The notes below the pieces were generated by a model that was given only the letters and a program-made list of their open reading frames with translations, was not told where the DNA came from and searched no databases. From Rhodoferax sp. U2-2l (lineage in GTDB: Bacteria; Pseudomonadota; Gammaproteobacteria; Burkholderiales; Burkholderiaceae_C), in NCBI RefSeq assembly GCF_020594515.1, contig NZ_JAJCTH010000006.1, positions 1-64,000 of the forward strand: a stretch of 64,000 nt of DNA, read 5' to 3'. The translations under genes were made by a program, and so were the position numbers. This document shows positions 29,345-40,876 of the stretch, in pieces. The first letter of the stretch is position 1. Each line of letters starts with the position of its first letter.

Positions 29345-29568
29345 GGGGGCCTCCTTCATCAAGTGTTGTTGGGGTCATTGACGGCACGTTCTGGCAGATT
29401 ATGGGCTGCTGTCAGCGGCGCATCGGCCCGGGTAAATACCAGTCTGCACCACGTTGTGGCCGATTTTTTTTTAGTGACCGTGCTGCGCTCTGCTACCCTT
29501 CGGGCTTGCAAAACGTGCCAACCCCGCCAACCCTACCAACGCCACCGACCATGGGAGACCTCACGACG

Positions 29569-30789
29569 ATGACAACGGGCGCCCCGATCGTTTTGCTTGT
29601 CGATGACGACGAGTTCCACCTCGACATGATCCATGCGCAATTGCAGGGCATCGGCTACGGGCGCGTGATTTGCGCCACCAGCGGTGCGCAGGCGCTGGCC
29701 GAACTGGAAACCTGGGGGCAGGCCATCGTGGCCATCATCTGCGATCTGTCGATGCCCGACATGGATGGCCTGGTACTGATCAGACACCTGGCGCAGCGCC
29801 ACTTGGGGGCGGGCATTGTCCTGCTGTCGGGTGCGCAGGGCGAAATTTTGCAGAGTGCGGCCCGGCTGGTGAGCGCCCACCAGATGAACCTGCTGGGTGT
29901 GCTGGCCAAGCCCTGTTCCAGCGACCAACTGCAACAGGTGCTGTCGCGCCTGCAGCCACCCTGCGCCCCCAGCGTGCCCGACAACGCCGCGGAGTTGACA
30001 CCGCAGCGGCTGGCGCAGGCGCTGGCCCAGGGGGAGTTTGTGCCCTGGTACCAGCCCAAGGTGGACATCCGCAGCGGCCACGTGGTCGGGGTGGAGGCGC
30101 TGGCGCGTTGGCCGGCGGTGTCGGGCGGCATGATTGGCCCGGGCCGGTTTGTGCCCGCCATGGAAGCCGCTGGCTTGGCCGACGAGCTGTTTTTCACCAT
30201 GGCCCGTCAGGTGGCACACGACCTGACCGGCTGGCAGCGGCAACACCTGGTCATCAAGGTGGCGCTGAACCTGTCGATGACGACCGCACTCAACCTGGCG
30301 GTGCCCGAGCAGTTGCTGCAGATCGTGCGCACGGCGGGTCTGCAGCCGTCGGACTTCATCATTGAAGTCACCGAGAGCCAGCTGATGGTGGATCGTGCGC
30401 TGATCATGGAAAGCCTGACCCGCCTGTCCTTGATGGGGTTCACACTGTCGATTGACGACTTTGGTACCGGCTATTCAAGCCTGGTGCAGCTGATCGACCT
30501 GCCGTTCAAAGAGCTCAAGATTGACGGCAGTTTTGTGCAGCGCGCCAGTACCGAGCAAAAGGCCCAGTCGGTGCTGCGCATGGCCATCCTGCTGGGCAAC
30601 AACCTGGCCATGCAGGTGGTGGCTGAGGGCGTGGAGACGCAGGAGCAGCTGGAGTTTGTGCGCTTGTGGGGCGGGCACATGGTGCAGGGGTACCACTTTG
30701 CCCGGCCGATGCCGCTGGCGGCCTGCACCGACTACCTGCTGCGCCACCAGCCGCCCGCCAGCCCGCCAGGCGTTTGCACGCGCTTCTGA
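29569..30789 (+). CDS. Response regulator with EAL (cyclic-di-GMP phosphodiesterase) domain
   Basis: A 406-residue REC-EAL protein. The receiver (about residues 5-125) has the acidic pair VDDDE, the phosphoacceptor Asp in CDLSMPDMDG (about 59) and Lys in LAKPCS. The EAL domain (about 150-395) keeps GVEALARW, ALNLS, IEVTES, DDFGTGYSSL, LKIDGSFV and AEGVET, so catalytic residues look intact. GGGAG before ATG 29569 favours this start; ATG 29551 would add six residues. The hybrid kinase begins 11 bases after the stop, so the pair probably forms one pathway controlling c-di-GMP. Confidence 0.9.
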   Translation: MTTGAPIVLLVDDDEFHLDMIHAQLQGIGYGRVICATSGAQALAELETWGQAIVAIICDLSMPDMDGLVLIRHLAQRHLGAGIVLLSGAQGEILQSAARLVSAHQMNLLGVLAKPCSSDQLQQVLSRLQPPCAPSVPDNAAELTPQRLAQALAQGEFVPWYQPKVDIRSGHVVGVEALARWPAVSGGMIGPGRFVPAMEAAGLADELFFTMARQVAHDLTGWQRQHLVIKVALNLSMTTALNLAVPEQLLQIVRTAGLQPSDFIIEVTESQLMVDRALIMESLTRLSLMGFTLSIDDFGTGYSSLVQLIDLPFKELKIDGSFVQRASTEQKAQSVLRMAILLGNNLAMQVVAEGVETQEQLEFVRLWGGHMVQGYHFARPMPLAACTDYLLRHQPPASPPGVCTRF

Positions 30790-30799
30790 CGGGCTGACC

Positions 30800-34720
<3,921 letters not shown>

Positions 34721-34769
34721 GGGCGCTTGCGGGCGGCGACTTGCCCAAGCGCAGGTGTGTCCAAGCCGC

Positions 34770-34792
34770 GCCACCCGCCGTTAACGGGGTGG
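34770..34792. terminator. Weak hairpin between convergent kinase and gdx genes
   Basis: CCACCC and GGGTGG pair across about 10 bases in the 88-base convergent gap; no clear T-run, so termination is possible but unproven. Confidence 0.35.
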
Positions 34793-34808
34793 ACTTGCGG
34801 CATTCATC

Positions 34809-35129
34809 TCACGACGGGGAGGTGAGTTTGAGACCGATCACCCCAGCCACGATCAGCGCCAGGCTGATGAGACGGCCTATGTTGGTCGCTTCACCCAGCA
34901 GCACCATGCCGAGGATGGCCGTGCCCACGGCGCCGATACCCACCCAAACGGCGTAAGCCGTGCCGACCGGCAGGGTCTTCATGGCGATACCAAGGAGCAC
35001 GACACTGGCCACCATCGACACGGCCGTGCCCACGGACGGCCAGAGGCGGGTGAACCCCTCGGTGTATTTCAACCCGATCGCCCAGCCAATTTCAAACAGG
35101 CCGGCAACAAAAAGAATGAACCAGTTCAT
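34809..35129 (-). CDS. gdx: Guanidinium exporter, SMR family (SugE/Gdx)
   Basis: A 106-residue four-helix small multidrug resistance protein that works as a dimer in the inner membrane. It carries the Gdx-type pattern: central Glu in [17 protein letters not shown] (residues 11-27), [16 protein letters not shown], and the last helix [13 protein letters not shown]. This subtype exports guanidinium by proton antiport rather than broad drugs. The assignment is reinforced by the guanidine-II riboswitch immediately upstream. GAGG stands 8 bases before the ATG. Confidence 0.94.
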   Translation of the reverse strand: MNWFILFVAGLFEIGWAIGLKYTEGFTRLWPSVGTAVSMVASVVLLGIAMKTLPVGTAYAVWVGIGAVGTAILGMVLLGEATNIGRLISLALIVAGVIGLKLTSPS

Positions 35130-35147
35130 GGCGTTAACCTCAACGTT

Positions 35148-35197
35148 CCCAAGGTCGTCCTTGAGCGAAACAGGAGACGCAGGGTCGTCCCATGCGT
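35148..35197 (-). promoter_or_regulatory. Guanidine-II riboswitch (mini-ykkC)
   Basis: Two small hairpins, each capped by an ACGA loop on the minus strand: the first about 35178-35196 (CGCATGGG-ACGA-CCCTGCG), the second 35150-35163 (CAAGG-ACGA-CCTTG), 14 bases apart and 20 bases before the gdx start. Twin stem-loops with ACGR loops define the mini-ykkC class, which binds guanidinium as a pair and controls gdx/sugE genes. The ligand should free the gdx ribosome site. Confidence 0.92.
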
Positions 35198-35276
35198 CGA
35201 CGCGGTGCCATCGCCCACGTGTGAAAAAGGGATGGATTCTAGGGGCTTGGCGATTTTTACCGGGGTGAACCCAGTG

Positions 35277-35413
35277 TCATCCAGCCTGCATCGACGCAGC
35301 CTCCCACAACCGCGTCCCCGACACCTCCAGGTGGGTCAGATACACCCGCACCTCAAATTCGAGTTAGCACTTGCGTGGCGCCATGTCGCTGCACAGTTAG
35401 CAAAACGCCTGGC
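35277..35413 (-). pseudogene. Decayed 3' fragment of a YgjP-type metallopeptidase gene
   Basis: On the minus strand this encodes, with an internal TAA, a C-terminal piece matching that of the intact gene at 37746-38303: LEFEVRVYLTHLEVSGTRLW here against LEFEVRVYLTHLEVSGARLW there. Over 41 bases (35323-35363 against 37792-37832) I count one mismatch; over about 110 bases identity is roughly 80%. The metallopeptidase HELAH motif is not included. The hipA stop codon lies inside this fragment. Confidence 0.85.
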
Positions 35414-36656
35414 GTTGCAGTTTCAGCGCGTCACGGTCAATGCTGGCAGCCAGCTGCTCCATGTCGGCCTGGCACACCCCATGCTGCGTGAAATGCAGCT
35501 GCCACTGGTCCACCGTGCGCGCCACTTCTCTGATGAGTGTCTGCGCACGAGGTTTCTTGATGCCAAATTCGCTGAGTTTTGACAGCGCATTCTCCAAGCT
35601 GGACTCGGCACCGTACTGGCCCACCGTCATGGCTTGGTAACCCAGGTTTTGCAGCGTCGGCACCACGTCAAACGCGGGCGCCAGTGTGTAATAACCGTCA
35701 AAGCCCAGGCACAGGCAATGGTTGCGTTCATGGTCGTCGGTGTTGTCCATGAGGATGTTGAACACCATACGTTTGAACAACTCTTCGCGCATGGCATTCT
35801 GGCGGTCGGGGTGGCCCAGGCGCAGCAAAATGGTCGCCAGTGCGCTGTAGCTCTCGGGCAGGCGTGCAGCGCGTAGCGCCGTTTTTGCAGAGATGCAATG
35901 TAGGCGCAAGTTGCCCATGCGGTCAAAGCGTTGGATCGTCAACGCATGGCGTGCCTTGGTGTGGCGCGCAGCCAGTGGCAAGGTGTCGGTGGATGCCACG
36001 TGGATACCGGCGCTGGCGGCCAAGGTCATGGTGGCATGCTCAATGAGTGGTGTGTCCACAGGGTCATCCAGTTCGCTGAACTTGATGATGCACGGGCCAT
36101 CCTTCGTGTGCAACAGCGCTTTGGGGCGTGCGCCACCCAGAGAAACGCCATGTTGCAGCAAGCGTTGCATGTCCCCCGTGATGGGGGTTTGCAACTGCAC
36201 CCCTTCAATGGCCTGGTCCAGTTGAGCCAAGTCGCTCAAATGGGGATACGGCCCCACGATGCGGGGTGCGTAGTGATCCGCAGAAACCGAAACGCCGAGT
36301 GCGCCAAAACGACCATCTCCTGCGAACAGCAGCATCTCCAGAATGGACAAACGCGCGGGCTGGTCCACCTGACGAATGATGCGCTCGCCCCAACGGTCAG
36401 GCCGTGCATCATCCAGCGCACCCGGCGCGCTGCCACGCTCGCCCGCACTGAAGTCCTGGCCCGCAATCAGTGGCAAGTCTTCGCTCAAGGGAAAGTTCCA
36501 CCAAGTGGCCGCATAGGCAAATGTCGCGCAGTCTGCAACCAGCTGGGACAGCCGAACCTCGCCCACCAACACCGGGTTGTCCGGGTCTACCAGCGCCCAC
36601 ACAGACAGCTGATCTTGTGGCGCGTAGGTGCGAGGATCGACACCATGGTCGCTCAT
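35397..36656 (-). CDS. hipA: HipA-type serine/threonine kinase toxin
   Basis: A 419-residue HipA-family kinase; E. coli HipA phosphorylates glutamyl-tRNA synthetase and induces persistence. Seen: an N-terminal subdomain, the gatekeeper loop GVSLGGARPKALL (about 170, containing the Ser that is autophosphorylated in HipA), catalytic DNTDDHERNH (about 302-311) and the metal-binding Asp in PAFDVVPT (about 328). It therefore looks active. It overlaps the hipB stop (ATGA). Its last residues (QRQAFC) are encoded by DNA homologous to the neighbouring YgjP gene, so its 3' end lies at an insertion junction. Confidence 0.9.
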   Translation of the reverse strand: MSDHGVDPRTYAPQDQLSVWALVDPDNPVLVGEVRLSQLVADCATFAYAATWWNFPLSEDLPLIAGQDFSAGERGSAPGALDDARPDRWGERIIRQVDQPARLSILEMLLFAGDGRFGALGVSVSADHYAPRIVGPYPHLSDLAQLDQAIEGVQLQTPITGDMQRLLQHGVSLGGARPKALLHTKDGPCIIKFSELDDPVDTPLIEHATMTLAASAGIHVASTDTLPLAARHTKARHALTIQRFDRMGNLRLHCISAKTALRAARLPESYSALATILLRLGHPDRQNAMREELFKRMVFNILMDNTDDHERNHCLCLGFDGYYTLAPAFDVVPTLQNLGYQAMTVGQYGAESSLENALSKLSEFGIKKPRAQTLIREVARTVDQWQLHFTQHGVCQADMEQLAASIDRDALKLQRQAFC

Positions 36657-37468
36657 TTGGCCTTGCCCTGCGCTTTTGCTACCAGCGCAGCCAGACCGAC
36701 GGCCACATCTGCAGCCGAGGTAGCTCCCCCAGCTTTCCGAGTCATGTCTGCGGCGGAGGAAACTCCAGCAAGTCGCGCCATCTCTGCAGCCGCGCTCGTC
36801 CCCGCCAGCCGAGCCATGTCTGCTGCGGAGGAAACTCCAGCAAGTCGCGCCATCTCTGCAGCCGCGCTCGTCCCCGCCAGCCGAGCCATGTCTGCTGCGG
36901 AGGAAACTCCAGCAAGTCGCGCCATCTCTGCAGCCGCGCCCGTCCCCGCCAGCCGAGCCATATCTGCTGCGGAGGAAACTCCAGCAAGTCGCGCCATCTC
37001 TGCAGCCGCACCCGTCCCCGCCAGCCGAGCCATGTCTGCGGCCGATGGAACTCCGGTAAGGCGTGCAAGTTCTGCAGCCGAGGAAGCTTTGATAAGCTGT
37101 GTCAACCCTGCAGCGGCGCTGCTACCTCGATGGTTTGAAACGCTTGGCACAACGGCTGTGCGACGGGCGCGAATTTTGGCAATGTCTCGCTCCAGTGGAA
37201 CGTGGTCGTGTTGTGGTGCGATGAGGTCGGCCAGTGAACAGTCGGGGTTGATCAGCCACATGCACATCACATAGGAGGCCATCGCCACAGCGGGATCGCC
37301 CCTTTCAATGCGGGCCATGGTGGGCTGCGACACCCCCAATTTCTTAGCCCACTGCGCTTGCGTCTCCTTGCGCCGCTTGCGTGCAATCACAATGTTTTGC
37401 GCCAGCAGGCCAATTTGCTTGGTGACTGCTAGCGGATAGTCGGAGGGTTTTGTTATTTGCACTGGCAT
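36653..37468 (-). CDS. hipB: HipB-like antitoxin with C-terminal dodecapeptide repeats
   Basis: A 271-residue protein. Residues about 20-75 form an XRE/HipB helix-turn-helix (ETQAQWAKKLGVSQPTMARI). The rest, about 117-262, is an array of about eleven 12-residue units of the form S/G-A-A-E/D-M-A-R-L-A-G plus two variable positions, where HipB normally ends at about 90 residues. The array's end is Lys-rich (AKAQGKAK). It precedes hipA with a 4-base overlap, the normal antitoxin-first order. The ATG lies only a few bases past a -10-like TAAACT/TATACG, so the message may be leaderless. Confidence 0.85.
   Translation of the reverse strand: MPVQITKPSDYPLAVTKQIGLLAQNIVIARKRRKETQAQWAKKLGVSQPTMARIERGDPAVAMASYVMCMWLINPDCSLADLIAPQHDHVPLERDIAKIRARRTAVVPSVSNHRGSSAAAGLTQLIKASSAAELARLTGVPSAADMARLAGTGAAAEMARLAGVSSAADMARLAGTGAAAEMARLAGVSSAADMARLAGTSAAAEMARLAGVSSAADMARLAGTSAAAEMARLAGVSSAADMTRKAGGATSAADVAVGLAALVAKAQGKAK
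36745..37090. repeat. 72-bp (2 x 36-bp) tandem repeat encoding the HipB array
   Basis: Near-identical 72-base units begin at about 36757, 36829, 36901 and 36973, with degenerate units on both sides (for example from 37045). Each contains two 36-base half-units giving alternating SSAADMARLAGT and G/SAAAEMARLAGV. Units differ by few bases, so expansion looks recent. All unit lengths are multiples of three. Confidence 0.95.
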
Positions 37469-37745
37469 TCGTATAGTTTATCAAAATTGAATTTTTGAGC
37501 AACTCTATGAATAAAGTTGAGAAAATGGCGCTGTGCCGCTGCGGGTGTTGCGGTTCGGAGGCTGCTGGCAAGCCGCATTTGTTTTGAGTTCTTTAAAAAA
37601 ATTCATAGATGTACTTAAAAATACAATTTTTGAAATTTTATGAATAAATTTTGCGCTCGCAACGATTGATCGACTCTCAAAGCGCGTTGCCGCCAATGCT
37701 CCGCTAACAGCGGTCGGTTTGCCGACCAGCTATGGCGTCCAGCCC
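37469..37745. other. AT-rich region upstream of hipB
   Basis: This 277-base gap is strikingly AT-rich for the window. It holds a direct repeat: AATTTTTGA followed by ATGAATAAA at 37490-37515 and again at 37625-37648 (135 bases apart). On the minus strand TTGCTC and TAAACT, 16 bases apart, could be the hipB promoter overlapping the first repeat. The repeats are candidate HipB operators. Short ORFs here have no ribosome site. Confidence 0.5.
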
Positions 37746-38303
37746 TCAAACCACCTCTGGCCCTGCTGCTCCCCACAACCTCGCCCCCGATACCTCCAGG
37801 TGGGTCAGGTACACCCGCACCTCAAATTCGAGCTGGTGGTAACGCGGTTCCATGTAGCTGCACAGCTGGTAAAACGCCTTGTCGTGCTGGCGCTCTTTAA
37901 GGTGTGCCAGTTCATGCACGCTGATCATTTTGAGGAACTCTTCGGGCGCCTGTTTGAACAGGCTGGCCACACGGATTTCGCGTTTGGCCTTGAGTTTGTT
38001 GCCCTGCACCCGGCTGATCGTGGTGTGGGTGCCCAGCGCGTGTTGCACCACCTGTAGTTTGTTGTCAAACGCCACTTTGGCCAGCGGTTCGGCGCCGCGC
38101 AGGTGCTCTGATTTGAGCGCCTGCACGTAGTCAAACAGCGCCTTGTCGGTGCGCACCGTGTGGCCTTGCGGGTACTTTTTGAGCAGCCAGTCGGCCACGC
38201 GGTCTTCCTGCAGCAGCTTGTCAACCTGCGCCAGGGTATCCAGCGGGTAGCCCTGCAGGTAGCGCAGGGGCTGTGCGCTACCTTGGTTTACTATCGTTGG
38301 CAT
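37746..38303 (-). CDS. YgjP-like (WLM/DUF45) metallopeptidase
   Basis: A 185-residue protein with a zinc-metalloprotease motif HELAH (residues 130-134) followed by LKERQHDKAFYQL, as in the YgjP/DUF45 family, where the second His and a downstream Glu complete the site. Substrates are not established. Its 3' end recurs as a decayed fragment on the far side of hipBA (35277-35413). The start codon abuts a copy of the dispersed TAGCTAT repeat, and lysS lies upstream on the same strand. Confidence 0.87.
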   Translation of the reverse strand: MPTIVNQGSAQPLRYLQGYPLDTLAQVDKLLQEDRVADWLLKKYPQGHTVRTDKALFDYVQALKSEHLRGAEPLAKVAFDNKLQVVQHALGTHTTISRVQGNKLKAKREIRVASLFKQAPEEFLKMISVHELAHLKERQHDKAFYQLCSYMEPRYHQLEFEVRVYLTHLEVSGARLWGAAGPEVV

Positions 38304-38338
38304 AGCTATTTGCCCTTGATTTATAAGGGCTAGAAGCC
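38302..38338 (+). repeat. Dispersed TAGCTAT hairpin repeat, copy 3
   Basis: ATAGCTATTTGCCCTT, 7-base loop GATTTAT, AAGGGCTAGAAGCC. The stem GCCCTT/AAGGGC is perfect. It fills most of the 43-base gap between the lysS stop and the YgjP-like start. Confidence 0.75.
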
Positions 38339-38346
38339 AATTGTTC

Positions 38347-39909
38347 TTAAACTTCTCGGCGCAAAGCCGGGAACAGGATCACGTCGCGGATGCTGCTGCT
38401 GTCTGTCAGCAACATCATCAGCCGGTCCAGCCCGACGCCGCAGCCACCGGTGGGCGGCATGCCGTATTCGAGGGCGCGGATGAAGTCGTGGTCGTAGTAC
38501 ATGGCTTCGTCGTCGCCACTGTCTTTGGCGGCCACCTGGGCCTGGAAGCGGGCGGCTTGTTCTTCAGCGTCGTTCAGCTCGCTGAAGCCATTGCCGAATT
38601 CGCGCCCGGTGATGTAGAGCTCAAAACGCTCGGTCACTTCGGGGCGGCTGTCGTTGGCGCGGGCCAGCGGGCTGATTTCGGTCGGGTGTTCCATGATGAA
38701 GGTCGGCTGCCAGAGCTTTTCTTCCACGGTTTCCTCGAAATACAGCACCTGCAAGCTGGGCAGGCTGCGCGTCGAGATGTGGTGCTTGGCTTCGGTGATG
38801 CCGAGTTTGGGCAAGACCGAGCGCAGCCACTCGGCGCTGTCGACCTTCAGGCCCGAGCCGTCGTCCAGCATCTGGCCAGCTTCGGTGTATTTGCAGATGG
38901 CTTCATGAATGGTCAGGCGCTCAAACGGCTGTTCCAGGTCCACCGGCTTGCCCGCGTAGCTTAAGTGCAGCGTGCCCAGGGCGCGTTGTGCGGCGTCGCG
39001 AATCAGGGCTTCGGTGAAAGTCATCAGGTCCTGGTAGTCCCAATACGCCGCGTAGAACTCCATCATGGTGAACTCGGGGTTGTGGCGCACGCTGATGCCT
39101 TCGTTGCGAAAGCTCCGGTTGATCTCGAACACGCGCTCGAAGCCACCCACGATCAGGCGCTTGAGGTAAAGCTCGGGCGCAATGCGCAAAAACATCTGCT
39201 GGTCCAGCGCGTTGTGGTGCGTGGTGAAGGGTTTTGCGTTGGCACCACCGGGAATCGGGTGCAGCATCGGCGTTTCGACTTCCAGAAAGTCGTGCGCCAC
39301 CATGAATTCGCGGATGCCGCTCACCGCCTTGCTGCGCGCCACAAAGCGTTTGCGGGTGTCTTCGTCGGTCATCAGGTCGACGTAACGCTGGCGGTATTTG
39401 ACCTCCTGGTCGGCCATGCCGTGGAACTTGTCGGGCATCGGGCGCAGGCTTTTGGTCAGCAGGCGGATGCTGCTGGCATGGATCGATAACTCGCCGGTTT
39501 TGGTCTTGAACACGAGGCCTTCAGCGGCCACGATGTCGCCCAGGTCCCAGTGTTTGAACGCGGCATAAGTCTCTTCACCCACGTCGTCACGTTTGATGTA
39601 GACCTGGATGCGCCCGCTGCTGTCTTGCAAGGTGGCAAAACTGGCCTTACCCATGACGCGTTTGAGCATCATGCGCCCAGCGATTTTGGCTTGGGCGCCT
39701 TGTTCCAGCAGGCCTTCAGGCGTTTGTCCGGCGTGTGCGGCAAACAGGTCGGCGGCGTGGTCGGTCGGTTTGAAGTCGTTGGGGAAAGCCACGCCTTTGC
39801 CCTCAGCTTGCGCCTGACGAAGTGCCTTGAGCTTGTCGCGCCGCTCGGCCATGAGCTGGTTCTCGTCCTGGGGGGCTGGGCTGGGGGCGGCGGTGATGGG
39901 TTCAGACAT
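38347..39909 (-). CDS. lysS: Lysyl-tRNA synthetase (class II)
   Basis: Charges tRNA-Lys. An N-terminal OB-fold anticodon-binding domain (about 65-170, including [13 protein letters not shown]) precedes the class II core: motif 2 [20 protein letters not shown] (about 265-284) and motif 3 [12 protein letters not shown] near the C-terminus. Length 520 from ATG 39909 (MSEPIT); an ATG nine bases upstream is also possible. No regulatory leader is evident. Confidence 0.96.
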   Translation of the reverse strand: MSEPITAAPSPAPQDENQLMAERRDKLKALRQAQAEGKGVAFPNDFKPTDHAADLFAAHAGQTPEGLLEQGAQAKIAGRMMLKRVMGKASFATLQDSSGRIQVYIKRDDVGEETYAAFKHWDLGDIVAAEGLVFKTKTGELSIHASSIRLLTKSLRPMPDKFHGMADQEVKYRQRYVDLMTDEDTRKRFVARSKAVSGIREFMVAHDFLEVETPMLHPIPGGANAKPFTTHHNALDQQMFLRIAPELYLKRLIVGGFERVFEINRSFRNEGISVRHNPEFTMMEFYAAYWDYQDLMTFTEALIRDAAQRALGTLHLSYAGKPVDLEQPFERLTIHEAICKYTEAGQMLDDGSGLKVDSAEWLRSVLPKLGITEAKHHISTRSLPSLQVLYFEETVEEKLWQPTFIMEHPTEISPLARANDSRPEVTERFELYITGREFGNGFSELNDAEEQAARFQAQVAAKDSGDDEAMYYDHDFIRALEYGMPPTGGCGVGLDRLMMLLTDSSSIRDVILFPALRREV

Positions 39910-40082
39910 GTGAGGCATTCAAGAGGGGCGGGCGGCAAACCGGGTATGTCCCGGCGAAGCGGGTCATGGCAAGCAGGGCAAAGTCCGCACGCGGGGTGGA
40001 CACAAGACAAAGCGGTGGATTTTAAAGTGCCGCGCGGTCGCTATGATCCAACGCACCCGTCTTGCCTTGAGTTTTTGACACC

Positions 40083-40649
40083 ATGCTGTACCAAATCGCC
40101 TCCCTGTTGTTTGAGATTGTTTTCGGTTTCCTGAGTGGCGCCTGTCTGCTGCGCCTGTACATGCAATACCAGCGCATCCCGATGTCGGCACGCTCGGGCA
40201 ACCCGCTGGGGCGTTTTGTGTTTGCGTTGACCGACTGGATTGTGTTGCCTCTGCGCAAAGTGATTCCGGCCATCGGTGCGCTGGACACGGCCAGTCTGGT
40301 GGCCGCTTTTGGGCTGCAGTTGGCGGAATTTGGCCTGCTGTGGCTGCTGGCCGGTGCCGCAGGCGGGTTCTTCTCGGTGCCGGTCCTGGCGCTGTTTGGC
40401 CTGCTGCGTTTGGCCATTTCGGCCATGACCGGCGCGGTGATCGTTTACGCGATTTTGTCGTGGGTGCAAACCAACTCGGTGATCGCCGATGTGCTGGAGC
40501 GGCTGGTCAGCCCCTTGCTGGTGCCAATCCGGCGGGTGTTGCCACTGATTGGTGGCGTGGATTTGTCGCCGCTGGCGCTGCTGGTGATTTTGCAGATTTT
40601 GGCCATTGTGCTGGGCAACCTGCAGGCGGCGGCCTTACTGGCTTTCTGA
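40083..40649 (+). CDS. yggT: YggT family integral membrane protein
   Basis: A 188-residue protein made of two YggT repeats, each with two hydrophobic helices: the first around residues 5-25 and 60-105, with the family motif RIPMSARSGNPLGRFVFALTDW split around it, the second after about 110 with ILSWVQTNSVIADVLERL and PIRRVLPLIGGVDLSPL. YggT proteins are linked to osmotic-shock and potassium or cell-division functions in other organisms, without a firm molecular role. It is divergent from lysS and convergent with accD across a tandem palindromic repeat. Confidence 0.9.
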   Translation: MLYQIASLLFEIVFGFLSGACLLRLYMQYQRIPMSARSGNPLGRFVFALTDWIVLPLRKVIPAIGALDTASLVAAFGLQLAEFGLLWLLAGAAGGFFSVPVLALFGLLRLAISAMTGAVIVYAILSWVQTNSVIADVLERLVSPLLVPIRRVLPLIGGVDLSPLALLVILQILAIVLGNLQAAALLAF

Positions 40650-40650
40650 A

Positions 40651-40876
40651 ACCTTGCGGGACAGACCAAGAGTTACACGCAGTGAACTTTGCTCTGTCCC
40701 CAACTGATCGTCGGATGTCCGGCTCCCACCTTGCGGGACAGACCTAATTCGCTGAGCGCAGCGACGATCAGGTGCTCTGTCCCCAACTGATCGTCGATGT
40801 CAGGTGCCCACCTTGCGGAACCCACCCATTTCGCTGAGCGTAGCGAAGATCAGGTGCGATGTCCCGAACTGATCAA
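40651..40876. repeat. Three tandem REP-like palindromic units
   Basis: Imperfect units begin with ACCTTGCGG at 40651, 40728 and 40810 (77, 82 and about 67 bases). Within units one and two GGGACAGA and TCTGTCCC form an inverted repeat, followed by AACTGATCGTCG; units two and three add TCGCTGAGCG and GATCAGGTG. They fill the whole yggT-accD convergent gap and the last runs into the accD stop codon. This resembles REP/BIME elements that RAYT transposases mobilise; no such transposase gene is in the window. Confidence 0.85.

Noticed and set aside
36690..37140. CRISPR-like array of regularly spaced repeats
   Set aside because: The 72-base units are contiguous with no variable spacers and lie in frame in hipB; there are no cas genes nearby.
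35931..37274. Long plus-strand frame over hipBA with repeated Ala/Pro/Arg segments
   Set aside because: It is the complementary reading of the hipB repeats; hipB and hipA on the minus strand have domain motifs, correct order and coupling.
37505..37696. A 63-residue minus-strand frame upstream of hipB
   Set aside because: No ribosome site; mostly AT-rich sequence that better fits a control region or decayed DNA.
35397..37745. An integrase or transposase gene explaining the hipBA duplication
   Set aside because: I read both strands of the segment and found only hipA, hipB and short unsupported frames; any mobilising gene is outside the window or lost.
40340..40747. A plus-strand frame extending from yggT into the tandem repeat
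   Set aside because: It is a second frame of yggT running into repeats; no start signal or domain.
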